DNA from: Bacteroidota bacterium
GTDB lineage: Bacteria; Bacteroidota; Ignavibacteria; Ignavibacteriales; Ignavibacteriaceae
Length of the DNA stretch: 9,806 nt
Reading direction: 5' to 3'
NCBI GenBank assembly: GCA_021778375.1
Contig: JAJYCM010000084.1
Span: 1-9,806 of the forward strand
A program made the translations under genes and the position numbers. Numbering within the stretch: the stretch's first letter is position 1; every line of letters begins with the position of its first letter. Positions 1-5,968 of the stretch are shown here, piece after piece. The notes beneath the pieces were generated by a model that worked only from the letters and a program-made list of their open reading frames with translations, was not told the origin of the DNA and did no database searches.

Positions 1-78
1 ACGAATCTTTCCAAAAAGATTTTACTGAATTCCCTCGTTTTCCCAAATAAAATTATTCTATAGCCGGTACGAGGAACG

Positions 79-885
79 TCATTTCATCAAAATCATCTTT
101 TTTGTTTCGTCAAAATCATTAGCAATAAGACGGTAAAAATAAATTCCGGACGAAAGATTATCTCCATTGAATGAAACACTATAAGAGCCTTCTGCCCTAT
201 AACCATTCACCAGAACGGCAACCTTGTTTCCTACAGAATTATATACTTCTAATTTTACATTACCCGGCTTTGCGATCGAAAAATTGATGTTGGTTGCCGG
301 GTTAAAAGGATTTGGATAATTCTGATCAAGCTTAAATGAATTAACAATGTTATTTTCCTTTACTCCGGTAGCAAGCACAATGTTTACTATTTTATTAGGC
401 GCAAAATTCCATTGATCTTGTTGATCGGCTAAACCATCAAAATTTACACTGTTGCCGTCTGCATAAATGGTTTGGTTGCCTGCCGTTGCAGGAGCAGTGT
501 ATGTAAATTGAAAAGTTACAACATTATTAACCGGGGCTTTGGGAAGTGAGTGAGTAAGTTCTGAACTAGAAAGATATAAATCTGAACTAACAGGAGCTAA
601 TATCCCAGTTGAAACTGCAATGTCTGTCCCCGCTCTGACTAAAGGACCTCCTGTAATTGTAACAGAATAATTACCGGTTTGAGTAACACTCAATTGACTT
701 GGTCCATTTATCATTACCATTACATTTGGCGATGGAGATGGATTATGGCAAGTACACCCGGGAGTATTACCCTTCAATGTTACGCCAGTTATTCCTGTGG
801 AATGTGCATAAATTATAACCGGGATCCATGCCAACAGCATAACATTTGCTATACTAAACTTCATTCCGCATATTATTCTTTTCAA
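79..885 (-). CDS. T9SS-exported protein with CXCH motif (choice-of-anchor V-like)
   Basis: 268 aa secreted protein. It starts at TTG (883-885), with GAGGA 4 nt upstream on the minus strand; an internal ATG (862-864, residue 8) is the alternative but has no well-spaced ribosome site. Residues 1-27 form a signal peptide with a basic start, a hydrophobic stretch and likely cleavage after IYA. The mature N-terminus has STGITG...TPGCTCHN, with Cys44, Cys46 and His47, followed by a beta-rich domain to about residue 170 containing ELTHS (His112). This layout resembles the choice-of-anchor V domain family, which usually carries CXXCH, so a haem or redox role is possible but unproven. Residues 184-268 form a type IX secretion type A sorting domain, starting QNYPNPFNPAT and ending in GIYFYRL...KKMILMK. 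The protein should therefore cross the outer membrane and be released or anchored at the surface. It stands alone, and no substrate can be named. Confidence 0.8.
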   Translation of the reverse strand: MKRIICGMKFSIANVMLLAWIPVIIYAHSTGITGVTLKGNTPGCTCHNPSPSPNVMVMINGPSQLSVTQTGNYSVTITGGPLVRAGTDIAVSTGILAPVSSDLYLSSSELTHSLPKAPVNNVVTFQFTYTAPATAGNQTIYADGNSVNFDGLADQQDQWNFAPNKIVNIVLATGVKENNIVNSFKLDQNYPNPFNPATNINFSIAKPGNVKLEVYNSVGNKVAVLVNGYRAEGSYSVSFNGDNLSSGIYFYRLIANDFDETKKMILMK

Positions 886-1007
886 TAGTTCCTCATCAAG
901 TCAAACTATTTTCTTTTGTCTTGTCGCAATGTTATTGTTTCTTTAATTATAAGAATCTACTATCCATCACACTTATTAATGTAATTATGATGTTAATCAC
1001 TCTGTGT

Positions 1008-1121
1008 ATAACTCATGTTATGCAACCATTGGAGAAATGGAGTAATGGAATAGACCAATTTTCTCCATTATTCCAACATTCCATTTTTCCAAAGAAAAAT
1101 CCTGCTAAGTTGAATGAATAA
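1008..1121. repeat. Intergenic inverted-repeat element A
   Basis: A palindromic element of about 114 bp fills much of the 339-bp gene-free stretch 889-1227. Its arms at 1029-1052 and 1069-1092 are inverted copies matching at 20 of 24 positions, around a 16-nt loop. The left end carries TAACTCATGTTATGCA (1009-1024). The right end carries a more decayed relative, CCTGCTAAGTTGA (1101-1113). The end sequence recurs in elements B and C, which makes this a dispersed family, possibly MITE- or REP-like. The mobilising enzyme is unknown and I see no target-site duplication. I see no gene in the rest of 889-1227. Confidence 0.55.
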
Positions 1122-1187
1122 TATTAGATAATGGTTCGTTTAATTATGATGATGAAGATTGAAGTAGGCTTACAGGAGGAGAAATAT

Positions 1188-1204
1188 GCCGGAACGAGTC
1201 CGGC
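1188..1204 (-). terminator. Possible terminator hairpin after slyD
   Basis: GCCGGA and TCCGGC form a 6-bp GC-rich stem with a 5-nt loop, 24 nt downstream of the slyD stop codon. The sequence after it on the minus strand (ATATTTCTCC) is only weakly U-rich, so intrinsic termination is uncertain. Confidence 0.35.
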
Positions 1205-1227
1205 AAGAAATGACCTTAGAATTAATT

Positions 1228-1713
1228 TTAATGATGATGACCGCCTGCACCGTGAATGTGTCCGTGAGACAGTTCTTCAAGGGTAGCATCGCGTAAATTA
1301 AGAAGTTCAACATCAAAAGTTAGGGTTTTCCCAGCAAGCGGGTGATTGAAATCCAGGGTAATGTTTTCACCGTCGATTTTTTTTACGGTAAACGGCATTT
1401 CTCCACCTTCCGGTGTATCTGCAACAAAACCCATTCCTTCTTCCAATTTTGTTTCGGCTGGAAATTCCGTTCTATCCACCACCTGCAACGCCATCTCATC
1501 ATAAACACCGTAGCCCTCTTCGGGGGCAAGAACTACAATCTTTTTACTACCAATGATCATTTCACCAAGTTTTTCTTCTAAAGCCGGAAGTATTTGATTC
1601 TTTCCGCTCATAAATGAAAAAGGGTTAACATGATTTGCTGAATCAACTACGTTGCCATCTTCATCGGTAAGAGTATAACCAATCGATACCACTTGATTGC
1701 TTTTAAGAGGCAT
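1228..1713 (-). CDS. slyD: SlyD-type FKBP peptidyl-prolyl cis-trans isomerase
   Basis: 161 aa cytoplasmic FKBP of the SlyD class. In this family it catalyses proline cis-trans isomerisation, acts as a chaperone and binds metal. The FKBP fold is split: residues 1-70 (YTLTDEDGNVVD, FMSGKNQILPALEEKLGEM, APEEGYG) and about 118-142 (the diagnostic DFNHPLAGKTLTFDVELL). The insert-in-flap chaperone domain lies between, at about 71-117. The C-terminus (150-161) has six His among Gly, like the nickel-binding tail of Escherichia coli SlyD but without its cysteines and shorter (161 against 196 aa). The ATG start is preceded by AAAGG with 5-nt spacing. No hydrogenase gene is nearby, so a link to nickel delivery is not supported here; general folding is the safe role. 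Confidence 0.93.
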   Translation of the reverse strand: MPLKSNQVVSIGYTLTDEDGNVVDSANHVNPFSFMSGKNQILPALEEKLGEMIIGSKKIVVLAPEEGYGVYDEMALQVVDRTEFPAETKLEEGMGFVADTPEGGEMPFTVKKIDGENITLDFNHPLAGKTLTFDVELLNLRDATLEELSHGHIHGAGGHHH

Positions 1714-1800
1714 AAATAACCTTTCTGATTTTTATTGTTTGTCCTGCAACCGGAGGGAGATATCATTTAAATTATATAACTCATATTACGCAGACAATTT

Positions 1801-1808
1801 CAAATATA
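1801..1808 (-). promoter_or_regulatory. Candidate -7 box for slyD
   Basis: On the minus strand this reads TATATTTG, an exact match to the Bacteroidota -7 consensus TAnnTTTG. It would give a 5' leader of roughly 80 nt for slyD. There is no TTTG at the usual 19-21 nt upstream; the nearest is only 14 nt away. A TATAAT at 1773-1778 on the same strand is an alternative. Both lie within or at the edge of repeat element B. Confidence 0.3.
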
Positions 1809-1824
1809 ATGGAAGTGAATTGCA

Positions 1825-1858
1825 AAACCTCCGAGGTTTATGAAAACCTCGGAGGTTT
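1825..1858. terminator. Perfect 15-bp hairpin inside element B
   Basis: Arms AAACCTCCGAGGTTT (1825-1839) and AAACCTCGGAGGTTT (1844-1858) pair perfectly around a 4-nt loop. Each arm is itself nearly palindromic, so cruciform and alternative foldings are possible. The arms end in TTT, but no long U-tract follows on either strand. It could block transcription from the minus-strand gene to the right into slyD, or simply be the structured core of the repeat. Confidence 0.5.
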
Positions 1859-1900
1859 CTCATTATGCAATAATAACCTTTTGCGTAAGGTGATTTATAT

Positions 1901-1920
1901 AAAAAAGGAATTCGTATTCC
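1901..1920 (-). terminator. Possible intrinsic terminator of the 113-aa gene
   Basis: On the minus strand GGAAT and ATTCC pair around the loop ACGA, followed directly by six T (complement of 1901-1906). It lies about 60 nt past the stop codon of the membrane protein gene. The stem is short and AT-rich, so the call is tentative. Confidence 0.4.
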
Positions 1921-1979
1921 GGAACAGAATTTTTTAAGGTACAAATTTACAAAAAAATAATTTACAAGGAAGAAAATAA

Positions 1980-2321
1980 TCAGCTAAAAATATCCTGATT
2001 GTCTACTTCGGATTGTTTTGGCTCCCAGTCAAAACCTTCGCATGGAAGATACTCTTTTGTCGGATGTTCGTCGTGAAGCACACACAACACGGCTGACTTA
2101 TCAAAATTTGTGCATGTCGAGCAAAGAGTATACTCGATTACTTCTTTATTTCTTTCTTTAAATAGTCTATAATGAATAATAGCTGGATGAATAATTACCC
2201 CGTAAATTGAAGCAAGATTTATCAGCCACCAAACAGGGAAGCTGATATAATCCTTCAACACCCAGACAATAGGGATTGTAATTATAGTTCTTATAATTGT
2301 CCAAAATACTACTTCACCCAA
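1980..2321 (-). CDS. Small membrane protein with four-Cys C-terminal motif
   Basis: 113 aa, not recognised as a named family. The N-terminal half (about 4-53) is very hydrophobic and fits two transmembrane helices: residues 4-22 and about 28-49, with KD between them. The soluble tail has Cys67, Cys70, Cys80 and Cys94 in the pattern C-x2-C-x9-C-x13-C, with LPCEGFDW after the last Cys. Such spacing suits a bound zinc or a small iron-sulfur cluster, but the metal is a guess. The only usable start is TTG (2319-2321): an in-frame TGA lies just upstream, and a nearby ATG leads a different, quickly closed frame. GGGA sits about 8 nt before the TTG. The gene is flanked by repeat elements B and C and has no partner gene. 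Sustained reading frame, membrane segments and conserved-looking cysteines support a real gene. Confidence 0.65.
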   Translation of the reverse strand: MGEVVFWTIIRTIITIPIVWVLKDYISFPVWWLINLASIYGVIIHPAIIHYRLFKERNKEVIEYTLCSTCTNFDKSAVLCVLHDEHPTKEYLPCEGFDWEPKQSEVDNQDIFS

Positions 2322-2412
2322 AATTCATTCCCGGATGATTAATCGAAAAATAATTGTATAATTTTAACTTTAAGATAAAAATCAAATTGATAATAATAAA
2401 TAGATTAACTTT

Positions 2413-2471
2413 TCCATTATTATTGCTTTCAAATACTCCAAAGTGAAATCCTGCGTAAGGTGAGTTACTTA
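2413..2471. repeat. Partial intergenic repeat element C
   Basis: This is a half copy of the repeat family. TGCGTAAGGTGAGTTA (2452-2467) is the complement of TAACTCACCTTACGCA, matching element B's left end at 14 of 16 positions and its right end at 15 of 16. The preceding CCAAAGTGAAATCCTGC (2438-2454) matches element A's right half (1089-1105) at 15 of 17. No convincing left end is found, so the copy looks truncated. It lies in the gene-free stretch 2322-2757. I see nothing else convincing there except the tRNA terminator. Confidence 0.5.
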
Positions 2472-2720
2472 TCGAACTCATCCGGCCAAAATGATTGTCA
2501 CTCGTTTTGAATTTGCTGGGACGGATTATTAGGCGTATTGTCTACAGCAGAATTTGATTTGCTGCTTTGGTTGTAGAAGGCAATGGACATTATGATCGAG
2601 TAAAAAATTATTTATTCGGGCTTATGCTTTTTCAATTAAAATTTGTTATGTTATAAATCAATATTTATTAGTAATTTTAATTGAAGAATTCGTTTGGGGT
2701 TGGATTTTAGGGGTTCCATC

Positions 2721-2746
2721 AAAAAAATACCACTAAGAAAGTGGTA
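2721..2746 (-). terminator. Intrinsic terminator of tRNA-Lys
   Basis: On the minus strand TACCACT and AGTGGTA form a 7-bp perfect stem with loop TTCTT, followed by seven T (complement of 2721-2727). It begins about 11 nt past the tRNA 3' end. A-rich sequence on the other side makes it nearly symmetrical. Confidence 0.8.
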
Positions 2747-2757
2747 AAAAAGGTATG

Positions 2758-2829
2758 TGAGCGCGGGTGGTTTCGAACCACCGACCCTCTGCTTAAAAGG
2801 CAGATGCTCTACCCCTGAGCTACGCGCCC
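2758..2829 (-). tRNA. tRNA-Lys (UUU)
   Basis: A full 72-nt cloverleaf is visible on the minus strand. The acceptor stem GGGCGCG/CGCGCTC has one G-U pair. The D-stem is GCTC/GAGC, the anticodon stem TCTGC/GCAGA and the T-stem GGTGG/CCACC with loop TTCGAAA. The anticodon loop CTTTTAA puts anticodon TTT at 2795-2797. The discriminator base is A. The 3' CCA is not encoded, so it must be added by tRNA nucleotidyltransferase. The gene has its own promoter and terminator and is divergent from the response regulator gene. Confidence 0.96.
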
Positions 2830-2843
2830 TTTTTTTAGAGTGA

Positions 2844-2875
2844 CAAATATAATTATTTGGTTTTTCTATTCCAAA
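2844..2875 (-). promoter_or_regulatory. Bacteroidota-type promoter of tRNA-Lys
   Basis: On the minus strand TTTG (2872-2875) lies 20 nt from TATATTTG (2844-2851). This is an exact match to the -33 TTTG and -7 TAnnTTTG elements known from Bacteroidota. Transcription would start about 7-9 nt before the tRNA 5' end at 2829. It sits in the 77-bp spacer shared with the divergent regulator gene, whose own promoter I could not identify. Confidence 0.65.
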
Positions 2876-2906
2876 TATATCAATCATTAAAAAAGTTCGA
2901 CATAAA

Positions 2907-4277
2907 ATGCTTAAAAACTCCAAAATTCTTGTTTGTGACGACGACGAAACACTTTGTTATCTACTTAAAGAGCAGCTTCTTGAAGAAGGATTCTTGGTTG
3001 ATACCGTTTATGATGGTAGCCTCGCTATCGATGCCATCAAAAGAAAAAACTATGATCTTTTACTTCTTGATCTTAATATGAGGGACGTTCCGGGAGAGGA
3101 AGTTCTAAAGTTTGTTGCTGAATACAATTCCTCGCTCCAGGTCGTTATGCTAACCGCACAGACTGATGTTAGAAACGCTATCGAATGTATTAAGCTCGGC
3201 GCTTATGATTTTATTACCAAGCCCTATAATTTTGATGAATTGCTCCTTACAATTAACAGAGCCCTTGAACACAAAGACTTAATCGTAAAAACAGCTTTGT
3301 TAAATGAGCAAGTAAATAGAAAACTTTCAACAAGAATTATCGGCAACAGCTCAGAACTACAGCGTGTAATTAACCTCGCAAACAAATCGGCAGTATCAGA
3401 TTCAAATATTTTAATTGAAGGCGAAACCGGTACCGGTAAGGAGTTGTTTGCCGAATATATTCACAAAAAATCTTCAAGGCACGATCAGCCGTTTGTAGTG
3501 ATAAATTGCGCTTCACTCCCCGATCAATTAATAGAAAGCGAATTATTCGGGCACGAAAAGGGAGCATTTACTGATGCAAAATCTACTAAGCAAGGCTTGG
3601 TAGAAATTGCGCACGGCGGGACTTTGTTTTTGGATGAAATAGGTGAGCTTAGTTTGTCTCTTCAACCAAAGCTTCTTCGGTTTTTAGAGAATGGCGAGTA
3701 CAGAAGAATCGGCGGTGTTACAAATTTAAATTCTAACGTTAGAGTAATCGGCGCAACGAATCGAAATCTTTTGGAAGAAGCCGATAATAAAAATTTCCGG
3801 CGCGATCTTTTGTTTAGACTTAATGTAATTACTTTAACCATTCCCCCGCTTCGCGAAAGGAAAGAAGATATTTTAGTTCTTGCAAATCATTTCCTCGAAG
3901 TTAAATCTTCAATTAAATCTCCTAAAAAACTTTCTCCCAGCGCTGAAGAATCTCTTCTTCATTATGATTTCCCCGGAAACATTAGGGAACTTGAACATAT
4001 TATTGAAAGAGCTTTAATCTTTGCAGAAGATGAGCACATTGCTCCTGATGATTTGAATCTACCGGTAAACGCACACAAGATTGCCATTCAAAAAAATATT
4101 TCTTTAGCCATAGACGATAGCGACGAAATCCTCAGTATAGATGACGTTGAAAAAAGACATATTGCAAAAACACTTAACGTCCTGAATTGGGATAGAAATA
4201 AAACCGCAGTCAAACTTGGTATAAGCCCCAAGACTTTATATACAAAGATTAGAAAATATCAAATTAAGAAATTTTAG
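2907..4277 (+). CDS. NtrC-family sigma-54-dependent response regulator
   Basis: 456 aa cytoplasmic transcription activator and the DNA-binding output of the locus. Receiver domain, about 5-120: acidic pocket Asp11-Asp13, phosphoacceptor Asp55 in LLLLDLNM, Thr83, Lys105-Pro106. Sigma-54 AAA+ domain, about 143-370: Walker A GETGTGKE (172-179), sigma-54 contact loop GAFTDA (219-224), Walker B GGTLFLDE (237-244), FRRDLLFRL (297-305), PPLRERKEDI (313-322) and FPGNIREL (355-362). A Fis-type helix-turn-helix closes the protein (about 415-456, AVKLGISPKTLYTKIRK). Length is normal for the family. The contact loop has Asp where the usual GAFTGA has Gly. The gene is followed after 5 nt by a hybrid kinase, its probable partner. 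Targets should be sigma-54 promoters elsewhere; I see no convincing -24/-12 site in the window. ATG start; no clear Shine-Dalgarno sequence. Confidence 0.95.
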   Translation: MLKNSKILVCDDDETLCYLLKEQLLEEGFLVDTVYDGSLAIDAIKRKNYDLLLLDLNMRDVPGEEVLKFVAEYNSSLQVVMLTAQTDVRNAIECIKLGAYDFITKPYNFDELLLTINRALEHKDLIVKTALLNEQVNRKLSTRIIGNSSELQRVINLANKSAVSDSNILIEGETGTGKELFAEYIHKKSSRHDQPFVVINCASLPDQLIESELFGHEKGAFTDAKSTKQGLVEIAHGGTLFLDEIGELSLSLQPKLLRFLENGEYRRIGGVTNLNSNVRVIGATNRNLLEEADNKNFRRDLLFRLNVITLTIPPLRERKEDILVLANHFLEVKSSIKSPKKLSPSAEESLLHYDFPGNIRELEHIIERALIFAEDEHIAPDDLNLPVNAHKIAIQKNISLAIDDSDEILSIDDVEKRHIAKTLNVLNWDRNKTAVKLGISPKTLYTKIRKYQIKKF

Positions 4278-4282
4278 CTTTC

Positions 4283-5968
4283 ATGACTGAAAAAGAAGTT
4301 GCCCAAAATTATACACAGGAGCAAAAAGCAGCGGAAGTATCAAAAGAGATTTTACTTTTCCAAAAAGAAATGCGTGATTTCCTTCCTTTTCTGTTAAAAG
4401 AAAAATCACTGAAGAACTTATCCGGCATGATTTTAAAACGATGCGCTACTTTATCTGACAGCAATTTCGGTTTTATTTACCTAATTCACGATAGCAAAAT
4501 AGAATACACATTCTTTGACCCTGCCGAACAATTTCAGACAAACCAGGAAATTGAGAAAGACATTACTGCAAATTTTTCTTTCATAAATAAATGGATTGGC
4601 ATAAATAAACGTTCATTATATGTCAAAAACAATCCGGATAACATTGGTTACAACCTTACCCAATTACTTAATTGTAGTTCATTAATTATTTCGCCGTGTT
4701 TTTTTGACAGTAAGCTTTTAGCTTCGATTGTTGTTGCAAAAAAAACCGGGGAATACAATGCTATATCGGTCAGCAGCGTGGAACAATTTGCACTGCTTCT
4801 GGCTTTTGCAATAAGCAGCATCCGCACAAGCGAGTTAAATACCGCACTTGAAGTTCGACTTTTGCAGGCGCAAAAATTAGAGACTATCGGAAAACTTTCC
4901 AGCGGCATGGCGCACGATTTTAACAACTTGTTGTCAAGCATTTTTGGAAGCCTTAATCTTTTGAAGAAAAGAATTCCGGAAAGAGAAGATGTAACACGTC
5001 TTTTGGATAATATTGAGAGCTGCTCCATACGGGCTAAAGATTTAACCAAAGGTTTGTTATCGTTCGGCAAACCTACTCCGAAGCGAAAAGAATTAATTAA
5101 ACCGAATATATTGCTTGAAGAAATTGCTTCTGTAATAAAAGAAACTTTTCCTAAAAGAATTTCATTTAGTTATGAGATTGACAATCGTCTTTTTGATATC
5201 TTAGGCAATGGTACAGAGATTTATCAAGTGCTTTTAAATTTATGCGTAAATGCTAAAGAAGCAATTGAAAGAAGCGGGAAAATAATCTTAAAAGCAAAAA
5301 ATATTTCCATTGATGAGAATAATTTAATTGACTATCCTCTTTTATCTAGAGGAAATTACATTTGGATTTCCGTGTCTGATTCAGGCGCCGGAATAGAAGA
5401 AGAAAACCAGATCAAAATCTTTGATCCTTATTTTTCTACCAAAGGGAAGGAAAGCAGCTCAGGCTCGGGGCTTGGTCTTTATGTTACCTATGGCATCGTT
5501 AAAGCCCACAATGGGCATATTGAGGTTTCAAGCGTTGTAGATTCCGGAACAACTTTCGATGTTTTTATCCCTGCATATGAACCTAAAAACATTGCAAATA
5601 TCTCACAGTCTGAAAGAATTATTCTTTTAGCCGATGATGAAATTATGCTTCGTGATCTCCTCACCGAGCTTCTTGAATCTTACGACTACAATGTAATCAA
5701 AGTCGCCTCCGGTATTGAAGCTTTGAAGGTTCTTACGGAAGAAATAAAAGTTGATTTGGCAATAATCGATTTTAATATGCCTGAAATGAATGGATTAGAC
5801 TGCATAAAAAAGATTAGGGAGCTTAACTTTACTTTTCCGATAATCCTGTCATCGGGTAGCTTGTCATTAAACGATAATTTTGATTACAAGAAATTTAGCA
5901 TCAACGGTGTGCTCCCAAAACCTTATGAGTTTGATACTATGCTTGAGACAATAAGAAAATTAATCTAA
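4283..5968 (+). CDS. Soluble GAF-domain hybrid histidine kinase
   Basis: 561 aa with no signal peptide or membrane helix, so a cytoplasmic sensor. A GAF-like sensor occupies about 44-182. The DHp helix has LETIGKLSSGMAHDFNNLL with phosphorylatable His211, of the HDFNN type common in PAS/GAF hybrid kinases. The ATPase domain shows the N box QVLLNLCVNAKEAI (Asn319, Asn323), G1 DSGAG (366-370), the F box around FDPYF (380-384) and G2 GSGLGL (394-399). A C-terminal receiver (about 444-561) has Asp451-Asp452, phosphoacceptor Asp496 (AIIDFNMP), Ser523 in place of Thr, and Lys546-Pro547. It starts 5 nt after the NtrC-type regulator, so the two are very likely one operon. Phosphate may go straight to that regulator or first to its own receiver, which would need a transfer domain. 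The ligand of the GAF domain is unknown. Its stop overlaps the convergent gene by 9 nt. Confidence 0.93.
   Translation: MTEKEVAQNYTQEQKAAEVSKEILLFQKEMRDFLPFLLKEKSLKNLSGMILKRCATLSDSNFGFIYLIHDSKIEYTFFDPAEQFQTNQEIEKDITANFSFINKWIGINKRSLYVKNNPDNIGYNLTQLLNCSSLIISPCFFDSKLLASIVVAKKTGEYNAISVSSVEQFALLLAFAISSIRTSELNTALEVRLLQAQKLETIGKLSSGMAHDFNNLLSSIFGSLNLLKKRIPEREDVTRLLDNIESCSIRAKDLTKGLLSFGKPTPKRKELIKPNILLEEIASVIKETFPKRISFSYEIDNRLFDILGNGTEIYQVLLNLCVNAKEAIERSGKIILKAKNISIDENNLIDYPLLSRGNYIWISVSDSGAGIEEENQIKIFDPYFSTKGKESSSGSGLGLYVTYGIVKAHNGHIEVSSVVDSGTTFDVFIPAYEPKNIANISQSERIILLADDEIMLRDLLTELLESYDYNVIKVASGIEALKVLTEEIKVDLAIIDFNMPEMNGLDCIKKIRELNFTFPIILSSGSLSLNDNFDYKKFSINGVLPKPYEFDTMLETIRKLI

Larger units (their letters stand above)
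1774..1900. repeat. Intergenic inverted-repeat element B
   Basis: About 127 bp bounded by terminal inverted repeats: 1774-1794 and the complement of 1880-1900 match at 17 of 21 positions. The core ends are TAACTCATATTACGCA (1777-1792) and, on the other strand, TAAATCACCTTACGCA (1882-1897). The middle holds a strong hairpin (1825-1858). It shares ends with elements A and C. It lies between slyD and the downstream end of the 113-aa gene, and its left end reaches into the slyD upstream region. It has no coding capacity, so it is a non-autonomous or structural repeat. Confidence 0.65.

Noticed and set aside
4..21. Small hairpin AATCTTT/AAAGATT at the left edge
   Set aside because: The 7-bp AT-rich stem is followed by only a short T-run; with no gene visible to its left it cannot be called a terminator.
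921..1121. 66-codon plus-strand open frame
   Set aside because: It runs through repeat element A, has no ribosome site and its protein is low complexity without family features.
1144..1158. TTATGATGATGAAG resembling the slyD His-tail coding end, as a possible duplicated 3' end
   Set aside because: Only the repeated ATG/CAT triplets match; flanking bases do not resemble slyD.
2540..2576. Bulged inverted repeat CTAC-AGCAG / CTGCT...GTAG
   Set aside because: Interrupted pairing without a U-tract or related copies; could arise by chance.
2570..2586. Possible sigma-54 -24/-12 promoter (TTGG...AGGCAAT)
   Set aside because: GG and GC are separated by 9 nt instead of the required 10, and no gene follows on the plus strand before the divergent tRNA.
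2498..2590. 30-aa minus-strand frame, MSIAFYNQ...QQIQNE
   Set aside because: ATG-to-TGA frame in a gene-free stretch with no ribosome site or promoter; too short to tell from chance.
2651..2923. 90-codon minus-strand open frame across the tRNA
   Set aside because: Its middle part (ARSSGVEHLPFKQRVGGSKPP) is the typical false translation of a tRNA gene; the cloverleaf explains the sequence.
4648..5070. 140-codon minus-strand open frame opposite the GAF hybrid kinase
   Set aside because: Shadow frame inside a gene with clear kinase domains; no family features of its own.
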